Position numbers and translations under genes: made by a program. Of a stretch of 7,995 nt of DNA, positions 1 through 6,012 are shown piece after piece; the first letter of the stretch is position 1; the number at the start of each line of letters is the position of its first letter. Below the pieces are notes generated by a model. The model was given only the letters and a program-made list of their open reading frames with translations, had not been told where the DNA came from and made no database searches. The DNA comes from Lachnospiraceae bacterium (GTDB lineage Bacteria; Bacillota_A; Clostridia; Lachnospirales; Lachnospiraceae), in NCBI GenBank assembly GCA_017613595.1, contig JAGADM010000010.1:1-7995 (forward strand). Reading direction: 5' to 3'.

Positions 1-11
1 ATCGTTATATT

Positions 12-19
12 CCTCCTTT
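12..19 (-). promoter_or_regulatory. Ribosome binding site of a gene starting at or beyond the left edge
   Basis: On the minus strand this reads AAAGGAGG, a near-perfect Shine-Dalgarno sequence. It is followed by a nine-base spacer whose last bases run into 'AT' at positions 2-1, so a single G just outside the window would complete an ATG. I infer that a minus-strand gene begins at the edge. In Bacillus and in many motile clostridia the gene after codY is flgB of the flagellar basal body, but nothing inside the window identifies this gene. Confidence 0.6.
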
Positions 20-102
20 GGTTTTTTGCTTCCGCACCGGTCAATCTGACGACCTTTCGGCACCGGCCAGATACCCGTATGCGTGATTTTTCAGACTAAA
101 AC

Positions 103-131
103 AATATAGCACAACATCCGGCGGAATGCAA
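103..131 (-). promoter_or_regulatory. Candidate sigma-A-type promoter for the gene left of codY
   Basis: On the minus strand a -35-like TTGCAT (126-131; three of six matches to TTGACA) and a -10-like TATATT (103-108; five of six matches to TATAAT) are separated by exactly 17 bases. Transcription would start near position 96 and give a leader of about 95 bases ahead of the AAAGGAGG site at 12-19. The -35 element lies in one arm of the large hairpin at 115-172. Supported by sequence match and spacing only; the -35 element is weak. Confidence 0.4.
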
Positions 132-172
132 GAATAAATTTTCATTATTTATTCCCGCAGAACCGCCGGATG
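115..172 (-). repeat. Large imperfect hairpin downstream of codY
   Basis: An outer perfect 10-bp inverted repeat (CATCCGGCGG at 115-124, CCGCCGGATG at 163-172) encloses a second perfect 8-bp one (GAATAAAT at 132-139, ATTTATTC at 147-154, 7-base loop). In minus-strand RNA the inner stem extends by two G-U pairs and three Watson-Crick pairs (127-129 with 157-159). That leaves only a small 2 x 3 internal loop between inner and outer stems. It begins 30 bases after the codY stop codon and may terminate the codY transcript, but the following TTGTGCTATATTG is not a proper U tract. It could instead be a processing or stabilising structure or a dispersed palindromic repeat. Confidence 0.6.
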
Positions 173-201
173 ATAACGCTCTTTCGTATTGCCTGCCGGA
201 C

Positions 202-972
202 TCAGTTCTTCTTCGGCAGATAATTGTAAATATTCTTATTCAGAACCTTGATGAAGGTACCCTTCATGCCCGACGAACGGGACTCGATCACGCCCGCGCT
301 CTCCAGTTTCCGGAGCGCGTTCACGATAACCGAACGCGTAATGCCGGCGCGGTCCGCCACACGACTCGTAACAAGAATGCCTTCCATGCCGTCAAGCTCG
401 TTAAAGACATGCCCGACCGCTTCCACTTCCATTACGGAAAGGGAGGCAAATGCGGACTCCGCCACCTTCTGTCCGCGGATAAACGCAGCAGACTCCTCGT
501 TCTTAGAACGGACGATTTCAAGACCGACAACCGTTGTCGCGTATTCGGCGAGAATAATGTCATCGATTGAATACTGCTTTGCGGTACGGTACATGAAAAG
601 CGTACCGTTACGGTTTCCGGCAATGTCGATCGGCGCGGCGATGGCGTAATAGCCGCTGCAATCCGACGGTTCGAAACCGAGCATCTGCAGGTTCAGATTT
701 TCCTTGGTCGAAAGGATATTGAGCAGGCGTTCGTTCATCGCGCTGTCAATATGGTTCCCGAGCGAGTCCGTTAAAAGACCGCTGAGTACCGGAATGTCCT
801 CGCGTTTGCCGCTTCCGAGAATCTTTCCCTTACGGCTTAATACGAGCACATCGGATTCGAGAATATCGCAGAGGACTCCGCAGATATCGTTGAATACTAC
901 CTTTTCGGAGCTCTGGTTATTGTGCAGAAGTTTCTGCAGCTTTCTTGTTTTATCCAGCAATTGAACGCTCAT
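202..972 (-). CDS. codY: GTP-sensing global transcriptional regulator CodY
   Basis: CodY is a cytoplasmic dimeric DNA-binding protein. With GTP and branched-chain amino acids it represses genes for amino-acid synthesis, transport, motility and competence in well-fed Gram-positive cells. The 256-residue product matches the usual length of about 259. Residues 1-155 form the GAF-like ligand domain, which ends in the typical LAEYATTVVGLEI (141-153). The rest is the linker helix and winged helix-turn-helix, with the family signature ADRAGITRSVIVNALRKLES (206-225) followed by AGVIESRS and GMKGTFIKVLN. The DNA-binding part is near identical to Bacillus CodY as I remember it. The ligand domain is much less similar, and I cannot place the isoleucine-contacting Arg61 and Phe71 of Bacillus in it. 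The ATG overlaps the topA stop codon in an ATGA, so translation is probably coupled; GGGAG and GGAG lie just upstream inside topA. It ends with TGA at 202-204. Confidence 0.96.
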   Translation of the reverse strand: MSVQLLDKTRKLQKLLHNNQSSEKVVFNDICGVLCDILESDVLVLSRKGKILGSGKREDIPVLSGLLTDSLGNHIDSAMNERLLNILSTKENLNLQMLGFEPSDCSGYYAIAAPIDIAGNRNGTLFMYRTAKQYSIDDIILAEYATTVVGLEIVRSKNEESAAFIRGQKVAESAFASLSVMEVEAVGHVFNELDGMEGILVTSRVADRAGITRSVIVNALRKLESAGVIESRSSGMKGTFIKVLNKNIYNYLPKKN

Positions 973-3062
973 TCTCCGCTCCCGTTCTCAGGCTTCTGCC
1001 AGCTCATGAAATCGCAGTCCGGATAGCCTTCGCATCCGTAATATCTGCGTCCTTTACGGGTATGACGTACGATCAGTTCCTTACCGCATTTCGGGCAGGT
1101 GATACCGCTGTGCTCAATAATGACCTTCGTGTTGCGGCACTCCGGGAAGCCGGGACAGGCAAGGAATTTGCCGTGCGGGCCGTATTTGTATACCATTGTG
1201 CGGCCGCACTGCTCACAGACAACATCCGAAACCTCATCGGCGATCTTCACGCTGTCAAGCGTAGCTTCCGCCGCCTTAACGGCTTCATGCAGGTCCGGAT
1301 AGAAATTCTTTACAACGGTCTTCCAGGCAACATTGCCCTCTTCAACACCGTCGAGAAGCGTCTCCATCGTAGCCGTGAAGTCCGTAGCCACAACCGACGG
1401 GAATGCCTGCTTCATCAGGTCGTTGACCGCCTCGCCGAGTTCGGTGACGAAGATGTCCTTCTTCTCCTTCGCGACATAATGTCTCGTAAGGATTGTCGTA
1501 ATCGTAGGCGCGTAAGTACTCGGACGGCCGATACCGGTCTCCTCCATCGCCTTTACGAGGCTTGCTTCGGTATAATGCGCCGGCGGCTGGGTAAAATGCT
1601 GCTCCTTCGAAAGCTCGGCGGAACGCGCCTTATCGCCTTCCTTCGGAAGCTTGCCGGTCTCCTTTTCCTCCTCGTCCTCGTCGGAGAGACGGTATACCTT
1701 TTCGTAACCGTCAAATACAACGGAGCTGAAGGAACTTGTAAAGATATGGTCGTTTCCTTCGATCTTAAGACTCGTTACGGAATAAACGGCGGGCTTCATG
1801 CGGCTCGCCACGAAACGGTTCCAGATCAGCTGATAAAGTTTGAACTGCTCCTTCGAGAGCTCGTTTTTCAGCTCATCGGGAGTCAGATTGATATACGAAG
1901 GACGGATGGCTTCATGCGCGTCCTGGATACGCTTTCCGTTGTCCGCTTCCTTCTGGCTTGCGGCAACATAATCCTTGCCGATCTCACCTTCGATGAAAGT
2001 CTTAACGGCCGCATCCGCCTCAGCGGAAATACGCGTCGAATCGGTACGAAGATAGGTGATCAGACCGAGCGTGCCGTGTCCTTTAACGTCAACACCTTCA
2101 TATAACTGCTGGGCAATACGCATTGTCTTCTGCGTCGAATAGTTGAGAACCTTGGACGCTTCCTGCTGAAGCGTACTGGTCGTAAACGGAAGCGGCGCGT
2201 TCTTCTTGCGCTGGCTTTCCTTTACTTCGGAAACCGTGAACGCGGCTCCCTTTACGGCATCAAGCACCTTGCCCGCTTCCGCCTCGTTACGAAGCGCCGC
2301 CTTACGGCCCTTCTTTCCGTAATATACCGCCTGGATCGGCTTTTTAACGCCTTCAAAGGCAAATGCGCCGCTGATCTTCCAGAATTCCTCGCGGACAAAT
2401 GCGGCGATCTCCGCCTCACGGTCGCAGATCATGCGGAGTGCAACCGACTGCACGCGTCCGGCACTCAGGCCGCGCTTAACCTTTCTCCAGAGAATCGGGC
2501 TGATCTCATAGCCCACCATACGGTCAAGCACTCTTCTCGCCTGCTGCGCGTCAACGAGATTCATGTCGATCTCGCGGGCGTTCTTAATGGAACTCTTTAC
2601 GGCATTTTTCGTAATTTCATTGAAAGTGATACGGTAAGTCTTCTTCGCCTCAGGCTTCAGAAGCTCCGTCAGATGCCATGCAATCGCCTCTCCCTCACGG
2701 TCCGGGTCGGTTGCGAGATAGATCTTATCGGCTTTTTTGATTCCTTTACGGAGTGCGGCAAGAACATCGCCTTTGCCGTGGATTGTGATATAGTGCGGGT
2801 CAAAGGAACCGTCCACATCGACGCCGAGCCGGCTCTTCGGAAGGTCTCTGACATGTCCGCCCGAAGCAAGAACTTCGTAGTTGGATCCGAGATATTTCTT
2901 GACGGTCTTCGCTTTCGCGGGAGACTCCATGATAACGAGATATTTGGCTTTCGCCGTTTTAGCGGCTTTCGCGGACTTGGTTGTCTTCGCGGTTTTAGCC
3001 GTTTTCGTTGCCTTTGCGGGCTTCTTCACCGTTTCGGCAGCCGTCTTAGCGGGTTCTTTCAT
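969..3062 (-). CDS. topA: DNA topoisomerase I (type IA) with a Lys-rich N-terminal extension
   Basis: Type IA topoisomerase: it nicks one strand through a 5'-phosphotyrosyl link, passes the other strand and removes negative supercoils behind RNA polymerase. From the chosen start the protein has 697 residues. Residues 1-40 are an extension of almost only Lys, Ala and Thr. The Toprim domain starts at YLVIMESPAKAKT (41-53, Glu46) and carries the metal-binding ATDPDREGEAIAWH (117-130: Asp119, Asp121, Glu123). The catalytic tyrosine is Tyr337 in TYLRTDSTRIS. GIGRPSTYAPTI (510-521) is another family hallmark. Two intact four-cysteine zinc ribbons end the protein (Cys616/619/636/642 and Cys656/659/677/683). 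An in-frame ATG ten codons upstream (3092) is possible, but the ATG at 3062 has GGAGG five bases ahead. It follows dprA by 64 bases and overlaps codY by 4. Confidence 0.97.
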   Translation of the reverse strand: MKEPAKTAAETVKKPAKATKTAKTAKTTKSAKAAKTAKAKYLVIMESPAKAKTVKKYLGSNYEVLASGGHVRDLPKSRLGVDVDGSFDPHYITIHGKGDVLAALRKGIKKADKIYLATDPDREGEAIAWHLTELLKPEAKKTYRITFNEITKNAVKSSIKNAREIDMNLVDAQQARRVLDRMVGYEISPILWRKVKRGLSAGRVQSVALRMICDREAEIAAFVREEFWKISGAFAFEGVKKPIQAVYYGKKGRKAALRNEAEAGKVLDAVKGAAFTVSEVKESQRKKNAPLPFTTSTLQQEASKVLNYSTQKTMRIAQQLYEGVDVKGHGTLGLITYLRTDSTRISAEADAAVKTFIEGEIGKDYVAASQKEADNGKRIQDAHEAIRPSYINLTPDELKNELSKEQFKLYQLIWNRFVASRMKPAVYSVTSLKIEGNDHIFTSSFSSVVFDGYEKVYRLSDEDEEEKETGKLPKEGDKARSAELSKEQHFTQPPAHYTEASLVKAMEETGIGRPSTYAPTITTILTRHYVAKEKKDIFVTELGEAVNDLMKQAFPSVVATDFTATMETLLDGVEEGNVAWKTVVKNFYPDLHEAVKAAEATLDSVKIADEVSDVVCEQCGRTMVYKYGPHGKFLACPGFPECRNTKVIIEHSGITCPKCGKELIVRHTRKGRRYYGCEGYPDCDFMSWQKPENGSGE

Positions 3063-3067
3063 ATAAT

Positions 3068-3072
3068 CCTCC
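3068..3072 (-). promoter_or_regulatory. Ribosome binding site deciding the topA start
   Basis: On the minus strand this is GGAGG, five bases ahead of the ATG at 3062-3060. The alternative ATG at 3092-3090 has only an AAAGGAA about 14 bases away, so the shorter TopA is preferred. Confidence 0.75.
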
Positions 3073-3076
3073 GGTA

Positions 3077-3109
3077 ACCGGTTCCGGTCCATTACGCAAG
3101 ACCGGTTCC
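3077..3109 (-). repeat. Repeated ACCGGTTCC and small hairpin in the dprA-topA gap
   Basis: ACCGGTTCC occurs at 3077-3085 and again at 3101-3109. Between and across the copies, CCGGTC (3084-3089) and GACCGG (3100-3105) can pair as a 6-bp stem with a 10-base loop. The structure lies just upstream of the topA ribosome binding site. There is no U tract, so it is not a standard terminator. It could be a leader structure of topA or chance; no known regulatory RNA is recognised. Confidence 0.35.
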
Positions 3110-3126
3110 TTTCTTTCCGGCTTTCC

Positions 3127-4272
3127 TCAACCCTTACGGGAATAATAGTTCGGAATAGCCTGCCGGACGATTCCCTTCTGCTGCAGGGAATACAGCACTT
3201 CTGACAGTCTTGCGACCGTCAATCCGCTTTGGGACAGCAGCTCATCGAAGTGCCTGGCGTCCAAACGACACAAATCATACACTACTTTTTCATCCCTTGC
3301 AATACCCAAAATCAAATTTTCAGAATTTTCATTAAATTCATCAAAATCATTTGAAAAATTTAAACTGAGCTGTTGGAAAGCCCCGCAATTCTTCTTTACG
3401 GAAGGAAAATTGGACGCCAGTTCGGCAATGATCTGCTCCGGCTTCGTCACGAGAAACGCCCCCTGCCGTATCAAATTCAGACACCCTTCGCTGTTCCGGT
3501 CGCCAATCCTTCCGGGGACGGCAAATATGTCCTTTCCCTGTTCGAGTCCGCGGTCTACCGTGATCAGCGTGCCGCTTCTTTCGGCCGCCTCAACGACAAG
3601 AATCCCGTCCGCAAGCGCGGATATCAGACGGTTCCTGTGCGGAAAATTATGTTTCATCGGCGGCACTCCCGGACCGTGCTCGGACAGGACGCAGCCCTTC
3701 TCGCGCATCTGCTGATATAACTTCCAATTCTCCTTCGGATACGGTACGCCGATGCCCGAACCGAGAACCCCGACCGTAAAACCGCCGTTTTCCAGTGCGG
3801 CTCTGTGGCTGATGCCGTCAATTCCCATTGCGAGACCGCTCACAATGATGATACCCGCAGCCGCCAGTTCTCCCGCGAATTGTTCCGTCACATTTTCCCC
3901 GTAGGTGCTCGCGCGCCGGGAACCGACGACGGCAATCGCCGGAACCTCCGGCGGAGGAAGCTTTCCCTGAACGAATATTCCGTACGGAGGGTCATCGAGA
4001 CAGCCGAATCGCTTCGGGTAGTCCTTTTCATGCCGGCAGATCATCCGGATATCGTTACGGCATACATAGTCGTAACGGCTGCTGCGGTTCTCTTCCTTTT
4101 CGGGCGATGTGAGAAAACCTTTCTCGTTAGACGATAAGATTTCATCCTCCGTAATGTCCTTTTCCCTTGCCCGGAATACACCTTCCGCGTCGCCGAAACG
4201 CTCGAGAAGGTGATTGATATGCGAAACCGTGCCGACTGCGGCGGACAGCCAGATATCATAGGAATTACCCAT
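3127..4272 (-). CDS. dprA: DNA processing protein DprA (Smf family)
   Basis: DprA binds incoming single-stranded DNA in the cytoplasm, protects it and loads RecA during natural transformation; the family also occurs in bacteria not known to be transformable. The product has 381 residues. An N-terminal helical (SAM-like) region spans about 1-65. The Rossmann-like DNA-binding core, about 110-285, carries VVGSRRAS (115-122), SGLAMGIDGISHRAAL (145-160), GSGIGVPYP (171-179), FPHRNRLISALADGILVVEA (210-229) and SGTLITVDRGLEQGKDIFAVPG (233-254). A C-terminal winged-helix domain covers about 325-379 after an Asn/Glu/Phe-rich linker. A longer reading frame reaches 4359, but the ATG at 4272 has AAGGAGG ten bases upstream and gives the normal N-terminus; it overlaps the comM end by 8 bases. 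The linker codons (3301-3366) are almost all A/T-ending and contain CodY-like motifs. Confidence 0.95.
   Translation of the reverse strand: MGNSYDIWLSAAVGTVSHINHLLERFGDAEGVFRAREKDITEDEILSSNEKGFLTSPEKEENRSSRYDYVCRNDIRMICRHEKDYPKRFGCLDDPPYGIFVQGKLPPPEVPAIAVVGSRRASTYGENVTEQFAGELAAAGIIIVSGLAMGIDGISHRAALENGGFTVGVLGSGIGVPYPKENWKLYQQMREKGCVLSEHGPGVPPMKHNFPHRNRLISALADGILVVEAAERSGTLITVDRGLEQGKDIFAVPGRIGDRNSEGCLNLIRQGAFLVTKPEQIIAELASNFPSVKKNCGAFQQLSLNFSNDFDEFNENSENLILGIARDEKVVYDLCRLDARHFDELLSQSGLTVARLSEVLYSLQQKGIVRQAIPNYYSRKG
3315..3338. promoter_or_regulatory. Candidate overlapping pair of CodY boxes inside dprA
   Basis: The CodY consensus as I know it is the palindrome AATTTTCWGAAAATT. Positions 3315-3329 read AATTTTCAGAATTTT (two mismatches). 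Positions 3324-3338 read AATTTTCATTAAATT (two mismatches). The two 15-mers overlap by 6 bp, an arrangement I recall for functional CodY operators in Bacillus. A weaker copy with four mismatches (AATCATTTGAAAAAT) lies at 3345-3359. The cluster is about 2.3 kb upstream of the codY start in the same apparent operon. An internal site could act as a roadblock to transcription. The motif is AT-rich, so chance within an AT-rich patch remains possible. Confidence 0.4.
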
Positions 4273-5800
4273 ACTGTTCGTGCCTCCTTCCGATATCGGT
4301 CGCGTGATACATGACGGCTTCGGTGATGTGTACCTCATCAATCCGTTCCGAACCAGCAAGGTCCGCTATCGTACGTCCTACACGGCGTATCCGGTCATAC
4401 AGCCGGGCACTGAAGCCTTTACTCCGGAAAGCCGCCGCAAGCTTCCGTTCCGCCTCGGGTGTCATAACGCAGTATTTATCAAGTGCCGACGAAGGAAGCC
4501 TGGAATTAAGCTGAAACGTTTCTCCTTTGTAACGCTCCGCCTGTAACGCCCGGCACCGTTCGACATCAGCCCGTATCTCTCTGCTCGAAGGTCCCTTCAT
4601 CTTCTCCGAAAGGTCCTGAAACGGTACCGCGCTCATCTCAATGCATAAATCAATCCGGTCGATTACCGCCTGACTGATCTTACCCATATACCGGCGTATC
4701 CGGTCCGGACTGCAGTTACACCGGTTCCGGTCCGGAAAATACCCGCACGGGCACGGATTCATCGCCGCGACAAGAAGAAACGACGCCGGCAGCGTGTAAT
4801 TGCCGTACAGTCTTGAGATCACAACACGGTGCTCCTCTAACGGCTGCCGTAATACTTCGATGCATTCGCGGCGGAACTCGGGCAGTTCGTCTAAGAAAAG
4901 AACCCCTCCGGTCGCAAGCGTAATCTCTCCGGGTACCGGAAGTCTCGCGCCTCCGCCTGCCATACCTGCAAGCGTGCACGTATGATGTGGATTTCGGAAC
5001 GGCCGTTTCATAATGCGGCCCGCTTCGGGGCGGATCAGTCCCGCGACGCTGTATATCTTCGTCAGTTCAATGCTCTCCTCGGGCGTAATCGCGGGAAGGA
5101 TTCCCGGGATCCGTTTCGCAAGCATCGTCTTACCCGAACCCGGAGGCCCTAACAGTAACAGATTATGTCCGCCCGCCGCGGCAATCACGGCTCCCCTTTT
5201 TGCGAGAAACTGCCCGCTGATGTCGGCGAAATCCTCCTCCGTTTCCGCCGGTTCCGCGTGAAACTCCCGAATTAATGGCTCTGCAGGCTTTTCTCCGAGG
5301 AAGCCTTCAATCACTTCGGAAAGCGTCTGCACCGCATACACGTCAATCCCGTCCACCATTCCGGCTTCCTGTCCGTTTCCTTCCGGTACATAGATACTTC
5401 GGCAGCCGAGCTCCTTGGCCGCGTAGGCGCACGAAAGCGTTCCCGGGACCGGCCGCAGCACGCCGTCCAGCCCTATCTCCCCGAGAAAGCATGTATCCGA
5501 TACCGTTTCCTGCGGAATCAGTTCAAGTCCGCACAATATTCCGACGGCAATCGCCAGGTCAAAACCCGTCCCTTCCTTCCGGATATCCGCCGGCGACAGG
5601 TTCACCGTAATCTTCTTTGCGGGAACCGGATACCCCGCGTTTCGAAGCGCGACGCGGACCCTTTCTCTCGCTTCCCGTACTTCCGCGGAAAGCGACCCGA
5701 CCAGATTGATCCCCGGCAGTCCGTTTCCGACGTCCACTTCCACCCTTACGGGCTGCGCGTCAATTCCGACCAGCGCAAAACTGTTGATAACACAAAACAT
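4265..5800 (-). CDS. comM: YifB/ComM family Mg-chelatase-like AAA+ ATPase
   Basis: ComM-type proteins are hexameric AAA+ ATPases. In transformable Gram-negative bacteria ComM is a branch-migration helicase that extends recombination of imported DNA; in Clostridia the role is inferred. The 511-residue product has the family's usual length. An N-terminal ChlI/Lon-like domain (about 20-165) carries GLPGINLVG (27-35) and VNLSPADIRKEGTGFDLAIA (66-85). The AAA+ core has Walker A GPPGSGKT (218-225), the RNPHHTCT motif (269-276), Walker B GGVLFLDELPEF (298-309) and sensor-1 AAMNPCPCG (345-353). A cysteine cluster (Cys350, 352, 361, 363) typical of the family and DRIDL (381-385) follow. The C-terminal domain includes FSARLYDRIRRVGRTIADL (463-481). 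GGAG lies seven bases before the ATG. It is the first gene of the comM-dprA-topA-codY operon; its end overlaps dprA by 8 bases. Confidence 0.95.
   Translation of the reverse strand: MFCVINSFALVGIDAQPVRVEVDVGNGLPGINLVGSLSAEVREARERVRVALRNAGYPVPAKKITVNLSPADIRKEGTGFDLAIAVGILCGLELIPQETVSDTCFLGEIGLDGVLRPVPGTLSCAYAAKELGCRSIYVPEGNGQEAGMVDGIDVYAVQTLSEVIEGFLGEKPAEPLIREFHAEPAETEEDFADISGQFLAKRGAVIAAAGGHNLLLLGPPGSGKTMLAKRIPGILPAITPEESIELTKIYSVAGLIRPEAGRIMKRPFRNPHHTCTLAGMAGGGARLPVPGEITLATGGVLFLDELPEFRRECIEVLRQPLEEHRVVISRLYGNYTLPASFLLVAAMNPCPCGYFPDRNRCNCSPDRIRRYMGKISQAVIDRIDLCIEMSAVPFQDLSEKMKGPSSREIRADVERCRALQAERYKGETFQLNSRLPSSALDKYCVMTPEAERKLAAAFRSKGFSARLYDRIRRVGRTIADLAGSERIDEVHITEAVMYHATDIGRRHEQYG
4283..4289 (-). 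promoter_or_regulatory. Ribosome binding site deciding the dprA start
   Basis: On the minus strand this reads AAGGAGG, ten bases ahead of the ATG at 4272-4270 and inside the last codons of comM. It favours this start over the in-frame ATG at 4359 deep within comM. Confidence 0.75.
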
Positions 5801-5840
5801 TTTCCTGCTCCGTTTCTTTTATATACTGAAGAATGCTTTC

Positions 5841-5869
5841 ATTGTACCCGTGCGGAATGCGGCATTCCA
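5841..5869 (-). promoter_or_regulatory. Possible comM promoter overlapped by a 15-bp palindrome
   Basis: On the minus strand a -10-like TACAAT (5841-5846; five of six matches) lies 17 bases after a poor -35-like TGGAAT (5864-5869). The perfect palindrome GGAATGCGGCATTCC (5854-5868; 7-bp arms, one central base) occupies most of the spacer and part of the -35 position, where a repressor would be expected to bind. The leader to the comM ATG would be about 30-35 bases. The palindrome is certain; the promoter and operator roles are inferred. No known regulator's consensus was recognised. Confidence 0.4.
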
Positions 5870-5881
5870 TTGACGGAGCAT

Positions 5882-5919
5882 ATAAAAAGACAGCATCTTC
5901 TTCGGGAAAATGCTGTCTT
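5882..5919 (-). terminator. Rho-independent terminator of the nrdR transcription unit
   Basis: On the minus strand AAGACAGCAT (5919-5910) pairs with ATGCTGTCTT (5896-5887), a perfect 10-bp stem around a 13-base loop. The last bases of the stem run into TTTTT followed by AT, a good U tract for minus-strand transcription. It lies about 94 bases after the nrdR stop codon and about 85 bases before the comM ATG, so it separates the two transcription units. The 212-base gap contains no supportable gene. Confidence 0.88.
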
Positions 5920-6012
5920 AAAATCTCTTATCCGATGTTTCGTCTCGGCGCTTCGCACAATCCGAAACGGAAACTTTGTAACATATGCCTATTGCAAAAT
6001 ACGGCAGTTACA

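Noticed and set aside
1..102. Possible riboswitch (cyclic-di-GMP type was considered because a flagellar operon may follow)
   Set aside because: None of the conserved bases of the cyclic-di-GMP classes, T-box or other riboswitches known to me can be found.
97..112. NrdR-box-like half site near ACAATATAGCACA
   Set aside because: Only the left half resembles the NrdR consensus, and NrdR boxes normally occur as helically phased pairs; no partner is present.
137..151. AATTTTC half of a CodY box in the hairpin after codY
   Set aside because: The left half is perfect but the right half has five mismatches, and the sequence is already explained by the AT-rich inner stem-loop.
945..2105. Long plus-strand open frame of 386 codons opposite topA
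   Set aside because: It is the antisense shadow of a clear topA gene, matches no family I know, has Arg/Leu-rich low-information sequence and no plausible ribosome binding site.
3063..3092. Upstream in-frame start of TopA adding ten residues
   Set aside because: The ATG at 3062 has GGAGG five bases away; the upstream one has only a distant AAAGGAA. Not fully excluded.
4273..4359. Upstream in-frame start extending DprA by 29 residues into comM
   Set aside because: No Shine-Dalgarno sequence; the added residues do not resemble the DprA N-terminus, while the ATG at 4272 has AAGGAGG ahead of it.
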